The notes under the pieces are model-generated. The model did not search any database, was not told where the DNA came from, and was given only the letters and a program-made list of their open reading frames with translations. Shown piece by piece: positions 15,826 through 24,877 of a DNA stretch of 42,218 bases; position 1 is the stretch's first letter, and every line of letters begins with the position of its first letter. The stretch spans positions 1 through 42,218 of the forward strand of contig CAJWYM010000027.1 of the NCBI GenBank assembly GCA_913049555.1. The letters run 5' to 3'. Source of the DNA: an uncultured Opitutia bacterium (GTDB lineage Bacteria; Verrucomicrobiota; Verrucomicrobiia; Opitutales; CAJWYM01). The translations under genes and the position numbers were made by a program.

Positions 15826-17942
15826 GCATTGAAGAGAAGGATAAAGATACCTCATTTTTTCAACCTAGCAACTCTTTGTCAAAGGCTATTCGGCCCTTGT
15901 TAACCTCACTGGGTTGGCGCGGAGAGGATCAATCTCTCATTGAGGCAATGCCTAACAATCCAGATGATATCACTCTGGATGGATTGTTGGATACAATGGC
16001 GAATTTAGGCTATCATTACAATTGCGTTCATCGCTCTATCCATCGAATCAGTCAACGAGAACTTCCTTGTTTATTCATTCCCAAAGATGGAAAGGTTACC
16101 GTTATTGTCAAAAGTGATCATAAACACATATTTGGTTATGATACTGAAAATGAAAATTACAAAGTTTTTGAAGACAAAAGAAAGTCCGGTCAATGCTTCC
16201 TATTCTCTCGCTTGTCAGAAAGTGACCGCGCGTTGGATAAAGACACATCCCTATGGACTTTAAAATTAGCCAGACGATTTACTAGTTTATTTGGTATCTG
16301 TCTAATGATTAGCTTCTTGTTGAGTTTATTAGCATTTGTTACTCCGTTGTTTATTATGACAGTTTACAACCGTGTATTTGCATCTGGTGCGATTGACGCC
16401 ATGAAATACCTTGGATTCGGCATTCTCATTTATCTCATTGCTGATCTTGGTTTAAATATGATGAGGTCTTCTATCCTCTCATTTATAAGTTCGAGAATAG
16501 GCTACCTCCAAGGGAACCAACTCATGAGAAGAATCCTCTATTTTCCATCCAAGGAGACAGAGGGGATTCCCTTAAATTTACAACTTAACAAGTTGAAGGA
16601 TTTTGAAGCCATCAAAGATTTTTTTGGAAGTCCTACTATGGCTACTTTAATTGAACTTCCCTTCTTAGCTTTATTAATTGGGGGCATGTACGCTTTGGCT
16701 GGAACAGCTGCTTTAATTCCAATATTAGCAATTGCAATTTATCTAGTATTTGTTGGTTGTATTTACAAAACCGTCAACAACTACGTTATGGATGGAGGGA
16801 TCGCCATGATTAGTAAGCAAGACTTTTTACTCGAGATCTTAAGCAATCTTAGGGCAATCAAATACACCGCAACAAAGCTTCACTGGGAAGAAAAGTATGC
16901 ATCTCTCAGTGCAGAATCAGCCATCTCTAATTATAAAAGTGGACAAGTGAATGCGATCGTTTCCGCAGTTTCCGGCAGCATTGTATCTGTGGCTGGAATT
17001 TTAACCATCGGATTTGCAGTTACAGGTGTCATTTCAGGAGAAATGTCTTCAGGGGCTCTCATGGCTTGTATGCTATTAGTTTGGAGAATATTAGGACCCC
17101 TTCGCAACGGGTTCGGAACCATTCTTCACGCCCTTCAAATCTATCGAGGTGTTGGACAACTCGATAAATTTATGGAGCTAGAAATTGAATCGCCTCAAGA
17201 TTCTTACACATCCTCCAAGAAGAAGCTGAACGGCAACATTTACTTTCATAATGTAACTCATCGCTACAACAGAAATGCTCATCCAGCTCTTTATGAAGTA
17301 AATTTTGAAGTAAAACCAAAAGAATCCCTTTTAATAATGGGGCATGACGGTGCTGGTAAATCAACAATTCTTAAGATGATTATGGGTCTCTATACTTCTC
17401 AAAGTGGAGTAGTAGCTGTGGACAATACAAGTATTCGACAAACGAACCCTATCGAGTTAAGAAAAGCAATTACCTATGTGCAGGCTGAACCCTCATTTGT
17501 TCACGGTAGCATTTACGAGAATTTAAGATTAGTAAATTTAAATGCGAGTGAATTTCAGCTTGAGGAAGCTTTAAAACGAGCTGGAGTGTGGGCAGACATT
17601 ATTGAATTAGAAAATCAAGGAAAACATATTTTAGACCCGCTCCATTTGGATTCCTATCCAGCACATTTATTAAAAAGAATCAATACGGCTCGATTATTCC
17701 TCCAAGACTGTTCAATTATGTTGATAGATGAGCCAGACAGATCCTTACAAGACAGTCATCATACTCAAATCATAAAAGGACTCTCCACCTTCAGAGAAAG
17801 CGCGACATTAGTAGTTGTTTCTAACAATCCTCGTTATTTCGATTTAGCGGATCATATACTTTGGATGGATCAAGGTAGAATTAGGGAATTTGGAAGAAAA
17901 GAGGAAGTAGAAAAAGTTTGCTTAGAGTACCTATCTAATTAA
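15822..17942 (+). CDS. Type I secretion ABC transporter with C39-like N-terminal domain (ABC2)
   Basis: 706 residues. Residues about 20-130 resemble the C39-like domain of HlyB-type exporters (LPCLFIPKDGKVTVIV, HIFGYDTENENYKVF) but without the catalytic Cys context of a peptidase, so substrate binding rather than cleavage is expected. A membrane domain (about 150-440) and an ABC domain (470-700) follow. Walker A GHDGAGKST (507-515) and Walker B IMLIDEP (632-638) are intact. The signature LSGGQ is replaced by SYPAH (611-615), and the H-loop His appears as Asn in VVSNNP (about 666-670). Together with ABC1 this would give a heterodimer with at most one weakly canonical ATP site. It starts by a 4-nt overlap with the hemerythrin-like gene and is followed by hlyD after 8 nt. 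Confidence 0.87.
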   Translation: MSIEEKDKDTSFFQPSNSLSKAIRPLLTSLGWRGEDQSLIEAMPNNPDDITLDGLLDTMANLGYHYNCVHRSIHRISQRELPCLFIPKDGKVTVIVKSDHKHIFGYDTENENYKVFEDKRKSGQCFLFSRLSESDRALDKDTSLWTLKLARRFTSLFGICLMISFLLSLLAFVTPLFIMTVYNRVFASGAIDAMKYLGFGILIYLIADLGLNMMRSSILSFISSRIGYLQGNQLMRRILYFPSKETEGIPLNLQLNKLKDFEAIKDFFGSPTMATLIELPFLALLIGGMYALAGTAALIPILAIAIYLVFVGCIYKTVNNYVMDGGIAMISKQDFLLEILSNLRAIKYTATKLHWEEKYASLSAESAISNYKSGQVNAIVSAVSGSIVSVAGILTIGFAVTGVISGEMSSGALMACMLLVWRILGPLRNGFGTILHALQIYRGVGQLDKFMELEIESPQDSYTSSKKKLNGNIYFHNVTHRYNRNAHPALYEVNFEVKPKESLLIMGHDGAGKSTILKMIMGLYTSQSGVVAVDNTSIRQTNPIELRKAITYVQAEPSFVHGSIYENLRLVNLNASEFQLEEALKRAGVWADIIELENQGKHILDPLHLDSYPAHLLKRINTARLFLQDCSIMLIDEPDRSLQDSHHTQIIKGLSTFRESATLVVVSNNPRYFDLADHILWMDQGRIREFGRKEEVEKVCLEYLSN

Positions 17943-17950
17943 GGACATTT

Positions 17951-19261
17951 ATGAGTAGTGAAAACGACATATCCCACCTAACAAAGTCTGGCCTTCTTGA
18001 GGAAACTGGAACCCCCATGTTTCTCAAAATTTTCACTTGGTTTGCAACGCTCCTTTTCTTGGCTTTCGTTGCTTGGACAATTATCACAGGATTGGATGAA
18101 GTAGCTTCTGCTAAAGGTGAGATTATACCCAGTGGGCATGTTCAAAAAATCCAGCATTTGTCTGGAGGTATGATAGAGGGCATTCAAGTTGAAGAGAGAG
18201 ATTATGTTAATCAAGGAGATATTTTGTTAAAGCTAGATCCATTAACTTCTGAGACTCAGCTTGCACAAAGTGAAGGGCAAATGTTAACGCTAAAACTCAA
18301 AAAAGAGCTTTTAGAAGCTGTTATTGAGGATAGAAAACCTAATTTTGCAGAAATAGACAATATAAACCAAATTCTAATTAAAGAGCATCTGCAACAATAC
18401 AAACAACAATCGATGTCGGATCAGTCATCAAGATTGACATTGGAAAGTCAAATTGAACAAGCAAAATCCGATCTTGCTGAAGTTAATATCAATGAAGCCA
18501 AGTTGATGCGTAAACAAGAATTTCTTGAAGAGGAGATGAAAATAAGAAGAGGTCTTGTAGAAAAAGGTTTGAATTCAAAAATGCTGTTTTTAGCTCTCAA
18601 AAGACAACAGAGCGACTTAACGGGTTCCATAGAACTAATTCCTCCAACAAGATCCAAAATCAAAAAACGAATTGAGGAATTAAACAGTCGGTTGCAAGAA
18701 CAAGAATCTACGAAGATGAAAGATCGATTGAAAGAAATTAGCGGGCTAAAGGATCAAATCTTTAATCTTAACAAAGACCTTTTCAAGCACAGAAAAAGCG
18801 TCGAACAAATCACTATTACTGCTCCATTCAGTGGATATGTTCATAATTTAAAAAAACATGCAGTAGGCGAAATTATCTCAGGGGGTGAAGTCATCATGGA
18901 ACTTGTTCCGCTAGGGAAGGAATTTCTAGCTGAAATTAAAATCTCATCCAAAGACATTGGACACGTTGAGACAAATCAATCAGTTCTTCTAAAGTTCACA
19001 ACCTATGATTTTCTTAGATATGGCGGAATGAAAGGGCAACTTAAGGAAATATCTCCCGCAGCCTTTTCAGACAGCGGCGACCCTTATTACAAAGGAATTG
19101 TCAGTTTCGGTAAAAATTATTTTGGAAACGATCCCAAAAAAAATCCTATATTTCCCGGAATGACCCTAACAGCAGAAATTAATACTGGAAAAAAAACAGT
19201 CATAGAATACCTTTTAAAGCCTATTTTTGTTTCCGCCAATCAAGCAATGAGGGAAAGATAA
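17951..19261 (+). CDS. HlyD-family membrane fusion protein
   Basis: 436 residues linking the inner-membrane ABC exporter to the TolC channel. A short cytoplasmic N-terminus, one membrane helix (about 24-47), then the lipoyl-like half-motif HVQKIQHLSGGMIEGIQVEE (63-82) with GDILLKLD. Long Gln/Glu/Lys-rich coiled-coil hairpins (about 100-280) are followed by the returning lipoyl half APFSGYVHNLKKHAVGEIIS and a beta-barrel region ending in a conserved PGMTLTAEINTGKKTVIEYL tail. Length and order are those of type I secretion adaptors. AAGGA (17941-17945) overlapping the ABC2 stop is a good ribosome binding site, so it is the last gene of the co-translated block. Confidence 0.92.
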   Translation: MSSENDISHLTKSGLLEETGTPMFLKIFTWFATLLFLAFVAWTIITGLDEVASAKGEIIPSGHVQKIQHLSGGMIEGIQVEERDYVNQGDILLKLDPLTSETQLAQSEGQMLTLKLKKELLEAVIEDRKPNFAEIDNINQILIKEHLQQYKQQSMSDQSSRLTLESQIEQAKSDLAEVNINEAKLMRKQEFLEEEMKIRRGLVEKGLNSKMLFLALKRQQSDLTGSIELIPPTRSKIKKRIEELNSRLQEQESTKMKDRLKEISGLKDQIFNLNKDLFKHRKSVEQITITAPFSGYVHNLKKHAVGEIISGGEVIMELVPLGKEFLAEIKISSKDIGHVETNQSVLLKFTTYDFLRYGGMKGQLKEISPAAFSDSGDPYYKGIVSFGKNYFGNDPKKNPIFPGMTLTAEINTGKKTVIEYLLKPIFVSANQAMRER

Positions 19262-19412
19262 AAAAGTATATATAGTTTAGATTTACTATTTAGCACGTCC
19301 CATTTTTTTCATTTGACCCTAGTTTGCAATTGAACAAATTTTAGATACATTTTCTCTATACCCTACTAAATTTAACCTAATATAATAAAAAACTCCAACC
19401 CAAGGACTACAC

Positions 19413-19985
19413 ATGGCAGATGTGAACCAACCCGATAATATTGAACCAAACCCAGCAGACACTGGACCGCAAGCAGGAGGTGAAACGGTTCCTCCAGTAG
19501 GAGATCCCGGCCCAGCGGGTGGTGACACAGGACCAGCAAGTGCAGACATGGCTCCTCCTCCGGGTGACATGGCTCCTCCTCCAGGGGATATGGCTCCTCC
19601 AACAGATATGGCTCCACCTCCGGGTGACATGGCTCCACCAACAGGGGATATGGCTCCTCCAACAGACATGGCTCCACCTCCGGGTGATATGGGATCTGGA
19701 GCGGATGCTCAGGATCCGATGGCTGGCGGAACGGCTCCAGATACTGGTGGAATGCAAGAAACTGCAGCGCCCCCTCAAGGAGATGCAGGAGGTCCTGAAA
19801 GTGCAATGCCACCGGCAGGAGACTCTACACAAGAAGGTCAACCCCCAATGGACGACGGCGGTGCTAACATGCCAGCGGATTCAGCAGGTGCATTTGGAAC
19901 AGGTGCTGGAGAAGCACCAATAACAAATGACGCAGGTCCAACAGACACAGGTGCGGGAGTAGATGCTGATTCACTCTCGATTTAG
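19413..19985 (+). CDS. Acidic Pro/Gly/Asp/Met repeat protein, putative type I secretion substrate
   Basis: 190 residues starting at an ATG with a good AAGGA site 6 nt upstream. The sequence is built from Pro, Gly, Asp, Ala, Thr and Met, and contains no Lys, Arg, His, Cys, Trp or Tyr, so it is strongly acidic and surely disordered. Residues 45-91 are seven DMAPP(P/T)(G) units. There is no Sec signal or membrane segment. The last residues, GVDADSLSI, have the acidic-plus-hydrophobic look of C-terminal type I secretion signals. It lies 151 nt after hlyD and before a strong terminator, so it most likely is the exported cargo of the preceding machinery. No RTX nonapeptide is present and no enzyme domain is seen. 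The opposite-strand frames over it are artefacts of its repeat codons. Confidence 0.7.
   Translation: MADVNQPDNIEPNPADTGPQAGGETVPPVGDPGPAGGDTGPASADMAPPPGDMAPPPGDMAPPTDMAPPPGDMAPPTGDMAPPTDMAPPPGDMGSGADAQDPMAGGTAPDTGGMQETAAPPQGDAGGPESAMPPAGDSTQEGQPPMDDGGANMPADSAGAFGTGAGEAPITNDAGPTDTGAGVDADSLSI
19545..19685 (+). repeat. In-frame 60-nt tandem repeat (21+21+18 nt units)
   Basis: Seven coding subunits of the form GA(C/T)ATGGCTCC(T/A)CC... in the order 21, 21, 18, 21, 21, 18, 21 nt form a higher-order period of 60 nt (20 residues). 19561-19620 and 19621-19680 differ at only a few positions. In-frame and codon-preserving; likely to vary in copy number between strains. Confidence 0.9.
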
Positions 19986-20008
19986 TAGATTTTAAACTAC
20001 TACCCTAC

Positions 20009-20039
20009 AAGGCCGAAGATTAATTCTTCGGCCTTTTTT
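20009..20039 (+). terminator. Strong rho-independent terminator of the secretion locus
   Basis: A perfect 11-bp GC-rich stem (AAGGCCGAAGA at 20009-20019 with TCTTCGGCCTT at 20025-20035), a 5-nt loop, and a T-run to 20039. It lies 23 nt after the stop of the repeat protein and closes the region. Confidence 0.95.
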
Positions 20040-20203
20040 ATAGGTGCCTAAAATTAGTGTTCTAAAAAAGCCCCAATTCCTATAAGATAGGATTCTTTAT
20101 AAATCTTTAAACGCAACCATTTCATTTATATAATGACCTGCAGTTTATTCAGGCCCGTGTTTAAAAATGCATCCTTCAGGTTATAATAGAATCACTAATT
20201 TTC

Positions 20204-21229
20204 GTGAAATACTTACAATTGGAAATAGCAGAACCCCTCTTAATTTGGTACCAAAGAAATAAAAGAGATCTTCCATGGAGATCCAATCCTACCTGCTACA
20301 AAACCGTGGTTTCTGAATTTATGTTGCAACAAACTAGGGTTGAGACAGTCCTGCCATATTTTAAAAATTGGCTAACAAAATTTCCATCATTCAAAATTTT
20401 AGCTGAAAGTGATGAAAATGAAGTGATGAAAGCCTGGGAAGGTTTAGGATATTATAGTCGTGCTAGAAACCTAAGAAAGTTAGCTATAAAAATAAATAAC
20501 TTGGAGACCATTCCAAAAACGCAAAAAGAGTGGTTGGTATTGCCCGGTATTGGGCCTTACACATCAGCTGCAATCTCCAGCATATGTTTCAACGAAAAAG
20601 ATGCAGTTGTAGATGGCAATGTAGTTAGAGTCCTTACAAGAATAAAAAACATAGAGACAGAGTTCAAAGACGGATCACAAGCCGTTAAAATATTAACACC
20701 CCTTGCAAATGAACTACTTTGTGAAAAATATCCAGGTGATTACAACCAAGCAATCATGGAACTTGGAGCCACTGTTTGTCACAAACAAAAACCACTTTGT
20801 ATCCTTTGTCCGGTACAAAAACAGTGTGAGTCTTTTAAAAATCAGTCTGTAGATCAAAAACCTAAGATAAAGCCAAAAAAAATTGTTAAAAAAGAAGTAA
20901 ATCGAGTGATTTCATTAAAAAAAGATCGTATATTGCTACACAAAAATCCTACAGAATATAAAAGATTGGCTAATGTTTACGAAATCCCAACTCTAGAACA
21001 AACAGGATTAAAAAATATCGAAACAATGCCGTTCCTTTTGAAAAATAAAAGATCGATAAGCAACGAACGAATTACTGAATTTTTTTACTATTATAAGGAA
21101 GAAAAAGACGTATCATCTCAGGAAAATCTTCATTGGGTTCAGAAACACGATTTAGGTCGGATTACTCTATCAGGGCCCCATAAAAAATGGATTTTTTCAC
21201 TGATTGAATCCTGCGAAAGTTGTATTTAA
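20204..21229 (+). CDS. mutY: A/G-specific adenine DNA glycosylase MutY
   Basis: Base-excision enzyme removing adenine mispaired with 8-oxoguanine. 341 residues. The catalytic Glu38 is in SEFMLQQTRVETV, the helix-hairpin-helix is LPGIGPYTSAAI, the catalytic Asp is in VVDGNVVRV, and the [4Fe-4S] loop is C-x6-C-x2-C-x5-C (CHKQKPLCILCPVQKQC). The C-terminal third is a shortened NUDIX-like 8-oxoG recognition domain. The GTG at 20204 is used as start; there is no Shine-Dalgarno, and a TTG at 20219 would lose only five residues. The next gene starts 2 nt after its stop. Confidence 0.94.
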   Translation: MKYLQLEIAEPLLIWYQRNKRDLPWRSNPTCYKTVVSEFMLQQTRVETVLPYFKNWLTKFPSFKILAESDENEVMKAWEGLGYYSRARNLRKLAIKINNLETIPKTQKEWLVLPGIGPYTSAAISSICFNEKDAVVDGNVVRVLTRIKNIETEFKDGSQAVKILTPLANELLCEKYPGDYNQAIMELGATVCHKQKPLCILCPVQKQCESFKNQSVDQKPKIKPKKIVKKEVNRVISLKKDRILLHKNPTEYKRLANVYEIPTLEQTGLKNIETMPFLLKNKRSISNERITEFFYYYKEEKDVSSQENLHWVQKHDLGRITLSGPHKKWIFSLIESCESCI

Positions 21230-21231
21230 AA

Positions 21232-22038
21232 ATGAAATGGACGAAAGTCTATCTTTGGATTCATTTAATAATCCCAGTTATATTGATAGCGGGATGTTCT
21301 CAGGGTCCTACAATTGAAGATCAAAATCGATCCTTCAAAAGATATGAGAATTCAAATTTGGGAGGTATGCTAGTCAAAGACTATTTACTAGCAAGAACCG
21401 CCTTAGTTATGAACGGAGACATAAAAATTGGATCAAATGCTTTGATGGAACAAGGGCGTTGGAAAATCGATCATGGAAGTGCTTTGTCAACGGGAGTTGC
21501 CTGTGCAATCAGTCCAGATGGCTACTTTATAAGTGCAAAGCATGTAATTGAAGCTCCTGAGACCGAACTCGTATATTTTACCAATCATGGACCTAAAATA
21601 TCTGGGATTAGAATTATTGAAAGCCTAGATTCTCACGATTTAGTCCTTTTTAAATCAGATCTAAAAACGAAATATTTTTTCCCAATCACACCTGTAAGAT
21701 CTCCAGCTGGATTGGATGTGATATCGGGAGGGTTTAGTGTAAACTCAAACTCAGCTGGAAAGCTAATCGTCGAAAGAAAAGAAAGAACCAATGGAACCCA
21801 AACAGAGAATGTTCAAATTTCTATTTTAAAATCTACACTCCCGTTAAGAAAAGGGGACAGTGGCGGACCCCTTATAGATGATAAGGGGATCCTTAGAGGC
21901 ATTAATAGTTTGGTCCCCATTTTTTATAATTTACAAAAGGACCCCGTTTCTTACCATTTTTTCCCATCTTATGATTGGTTGAATACAAGAATTCAAAAAG
22001 ACAGAATAGAGCAGATACAAAAAAAGCGAACTTACTAG
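21232..22038 (+). CDS. Trypsin-like serine protease, predicted lipoprotein
   Basis: I start it at the ATG at 21232, 2 nt after the mutY stop, giving 268 residues; a TTG at 21220 would overlap mutY and add four residues. The N-terminus is a lipoprotein signal: hydrophobic core, then IAGC with Cys22 and Ser at +2, suggesting outer-membrane sorting. The S1-family (chymotrypsin-fold) triad is complete: His104 in SAKHVIE, Asp136 in SHDLVLF, Ser210 in KGDSGGPL. No PDZ domain follows, unlike DegP/HtrA. The substrate is unknown; envelope protein processing is possible. The stop codon lies in the loop of a terminator hairpin (22023-22049). Confidence 0.85.
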   Translation: MKWTKVYLWIHLIIPVILIAGCSQGPTIEDQNRSFKRYENSNLGGMLVKDYLLARTALVMNGDIKIGSNALMEQGRWKIDHGSALSTGVACAISPDGYFISAKHVIEAPETELVYFTNHGPKISGIRIIESLDSHDLVLFKSDLKTKYFFPITPVRSPAGLDVISGGFSVNSNSAGKLIVERKERTNGTQTENVQISILKSTLPLRKGDSGGPLIDDKGILRGINSLVPIFYNLQKDPVSYHFFPSYDWLNTRIQKDRIEQIQKKRTY

Positions 22039-22049
22039 AAGTTCGCTTT
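22023..22049. terminator. Bidirectional terminator between protease gene and atp operon
   Basis: A perfect 11-bp stem AAAGCGAACTT (22023-22033) / AAGTTCGCTTT (22039-22049) with the 5-nt loop ACTAG, which contains the plus-strand gene's stop codon. A-runs and T-runs on both flanks make it work in both directions; the minus-strand reading ends in five T residues, right after atpC. Confidence 0.88.
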
Positions 22050-22071
22050 AAAAGGAAAAGATACTAAAAAA

Positions 22072-22485
22072 CTACCCGCGCTTTTTCTTAATCAACTCTT
22101 GTACCATTGCAAATCGAGCAATTGACTCTAGACGCTCAATCTCCTTAGGATCAATACCCAATTCTTTGGCTTCAACCAAGGCAGCTTCAGCACGAACCTT
22201 TGCTTCCTCAATCTGATCTAAATGAGTGTGGTCAATATCAATGGCTTGTTCTGTAAGAATAGATACTTTATCTCCAAATACTTGAGCAAAACCGGCATCG
22301 ACTGCTAAGTGCTCAATTTCACCGTTCTTCTGAACTACAACTTCACCAGCTTCCACAGAAGCTAATAAAGGAATATGCCCAGGTAAAACACCGATCTCCC
22401 CCAATTCCGTAGGTAGAGAAACAGTATCTACTGTTGAATTGTAAGCCCTAGATTCAGGAGTTACTATTTCTAATGTTAATCCCAT
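22072..22485 (-). CDS. atpC: F-type ATP synthase subunit epsilon
   Basis: Central-stalk subunit of F1 that couples rotation and inhibits ATP hydrolysis. 137 residues: the N-terminal beta-sandwich (LTLEIVTPESRAYNSTVDTVSLPT, then GEIGVLPGHIPLL) and a C-terminal two-helix part (about 85-137). Last gene of atpBEFHAGDC, 11 nt after atpD, followed at once by the terminator at 22023-22049. Confidence 0.96.
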   Translation of the reverse strand: MGLTLEIVTPESRAYNSTVDTVSLPTELGEIGVLPGHIPLLASVEAGEVVVQKNGEIEHLAVDAGFAQVFGDKVSILTEQAIDIDHTHLDQIEEAKVRAEAALVEAKELGIDPKEIERLESIARFAMVQELIKKKRG

Positions 22486-22496
22486 GATCCTATTGA

Positions 22497-23918
<1,422 letters not shown>

Positions 23919-23949
23919 TTATTTTTAATTAAAATTTAATTCGATAATA

Positions 23950-24834
23950 CTATTCAGCATTACTACTGGTTGCGGCCGCAATCTCCAAGATCTCTTGAGT
24001 GATTGCTGCTTGACGAGCCCGATTGTATTGAAGGGTGAGATCATCAACCAATTTACTGGCATTGTCTGTGGCTGCTTTCATAGCTACCATGCGAGCTGAA
24101 TGTTCAGAAGCTTTTGCCTCTAAAATTAATTGGTAAATTTGTTGCTTGATGAAAAGCGAAGCAATTTTTTCCGTCATAGAACTCGCATTCGGTTCAAAAA
24201 GAATTTCCCGGTCATCTTTAGCAGACTCTCCAACTTCATCCCCGTAACGATCACGTAGCTTGGCTCGCATTTCGGTCAAATCTCCCAAAGGCAAAATCGA
24301 AATTCTCTCAGGCTCTTGAACTAGAGTATTTACAAATTGAGTATATACAACCTCGACAGTGTCAATTTCACCCTCCACATAAGCTTTGAGCATAAACTCT
24401 ACAACCACTCTTACTTCATTGAATGGAACCTTGTCAGTAACTTCAAAGTCTGCAATTAAATTTCTCTGACTTGCACTGAGAAATTGCTTCACTTTCTTCC
24501 CGACGGATACAAACTTGACCTCACCTTCAATATCTTGAATGTAACGGAACAAACTTGAATTCAAACCTCCACAAAGTCCTTTGTCTGTTCCTACAACAAT
24601 GACACCTCTAGTTTTTACCTTTCGATCCCCAAAGAATGTACCCCCTACTGCCTCTCCATTGTTATACAAAGAGTCGATCATATCTGCCAATAGAAGAGAA
24701 TAAGCTCTACCTGACTTCGCGTGATCTTGGGCTTTTTTCATTTTGGATGCAGCAACAAGTTGCATCGCTTTGGTGATTTGACGGGTATTTTTGACGCCTT
24801 TAATTCGGCGCCTGATATCTCGCATATTAGCCAT
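23950..24834 (-). CDS. atpG: F-type ATP synthase subunit gamma
   Basis: Rotor shaft subunit of F1. 294 residues. The N-terminal helix MRDIRRRIKGVKNTRQITKA and the C-terminal helix with YNRARQAAITQEILEIAA form the coiled-coil axle; the central Rossmann-like part includes VVGTDKGLCGGLNSSLF. Between atpA (43 nt) and atpD (40 nt). Confidence 0.97.
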   Translation of the reverse strand: MANMRDIRRRIKGVKNTRQITKAMQLVAASKMKKAQDHAKSGRAYSLLLADMIDSLYNNGEAVGGTFFGDRKVKTRGVIVVGTDKGLCGGLNSSLFRYIQDIEGEVKFVSVGKKVKQFLSASQRNLIADFEVTDKVPFNEVRVVVEFMLKAYVEGEIDTVEVVYTQFVNTLVQEPERISILPLGDLTEMRAKLRDRYGDEVGESAKDDREILFEPNASSMTEKIASLFIKQQIYQLILEAKASEHSARMVAMKAATDNASKLVDDLTLQYNRARQAAITQEILEIAAATSSNAE

Positions 24835-24877
24835 GAGCTTTAATAATCCCTTCTTTTAAAGATTCAACAGCCAACAA

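Noticed and set aside
15822-17942. Active C39 peptidase (bacteriocin-type leader processing)
   Set aside because: The N-terminal domain lacks the catalytic Cys motif, and no double-Gly leader peptide gene is seen in the locus.
19545-19685. Repeats that could be mistaken for a CRISPR array
   Set aside because: Units are contiguous without spacers, multiples of three, and code in frame for DMAPP repeats.
19372-19841. Opposite-strand and other-frame open frames over the repeat protein
   Set aside because: They exist only because the repeat lacks stop codons in several frames; the plus-strand frame at 19413 has a ribosome binding site and fits the locus.
21220-21231. TTG at 21220 as start of the serine protease
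   Set aside because: It overlaps mutY and puts extra residues before a normal lipoprotein signal; the ATG at 21232 is preferred.
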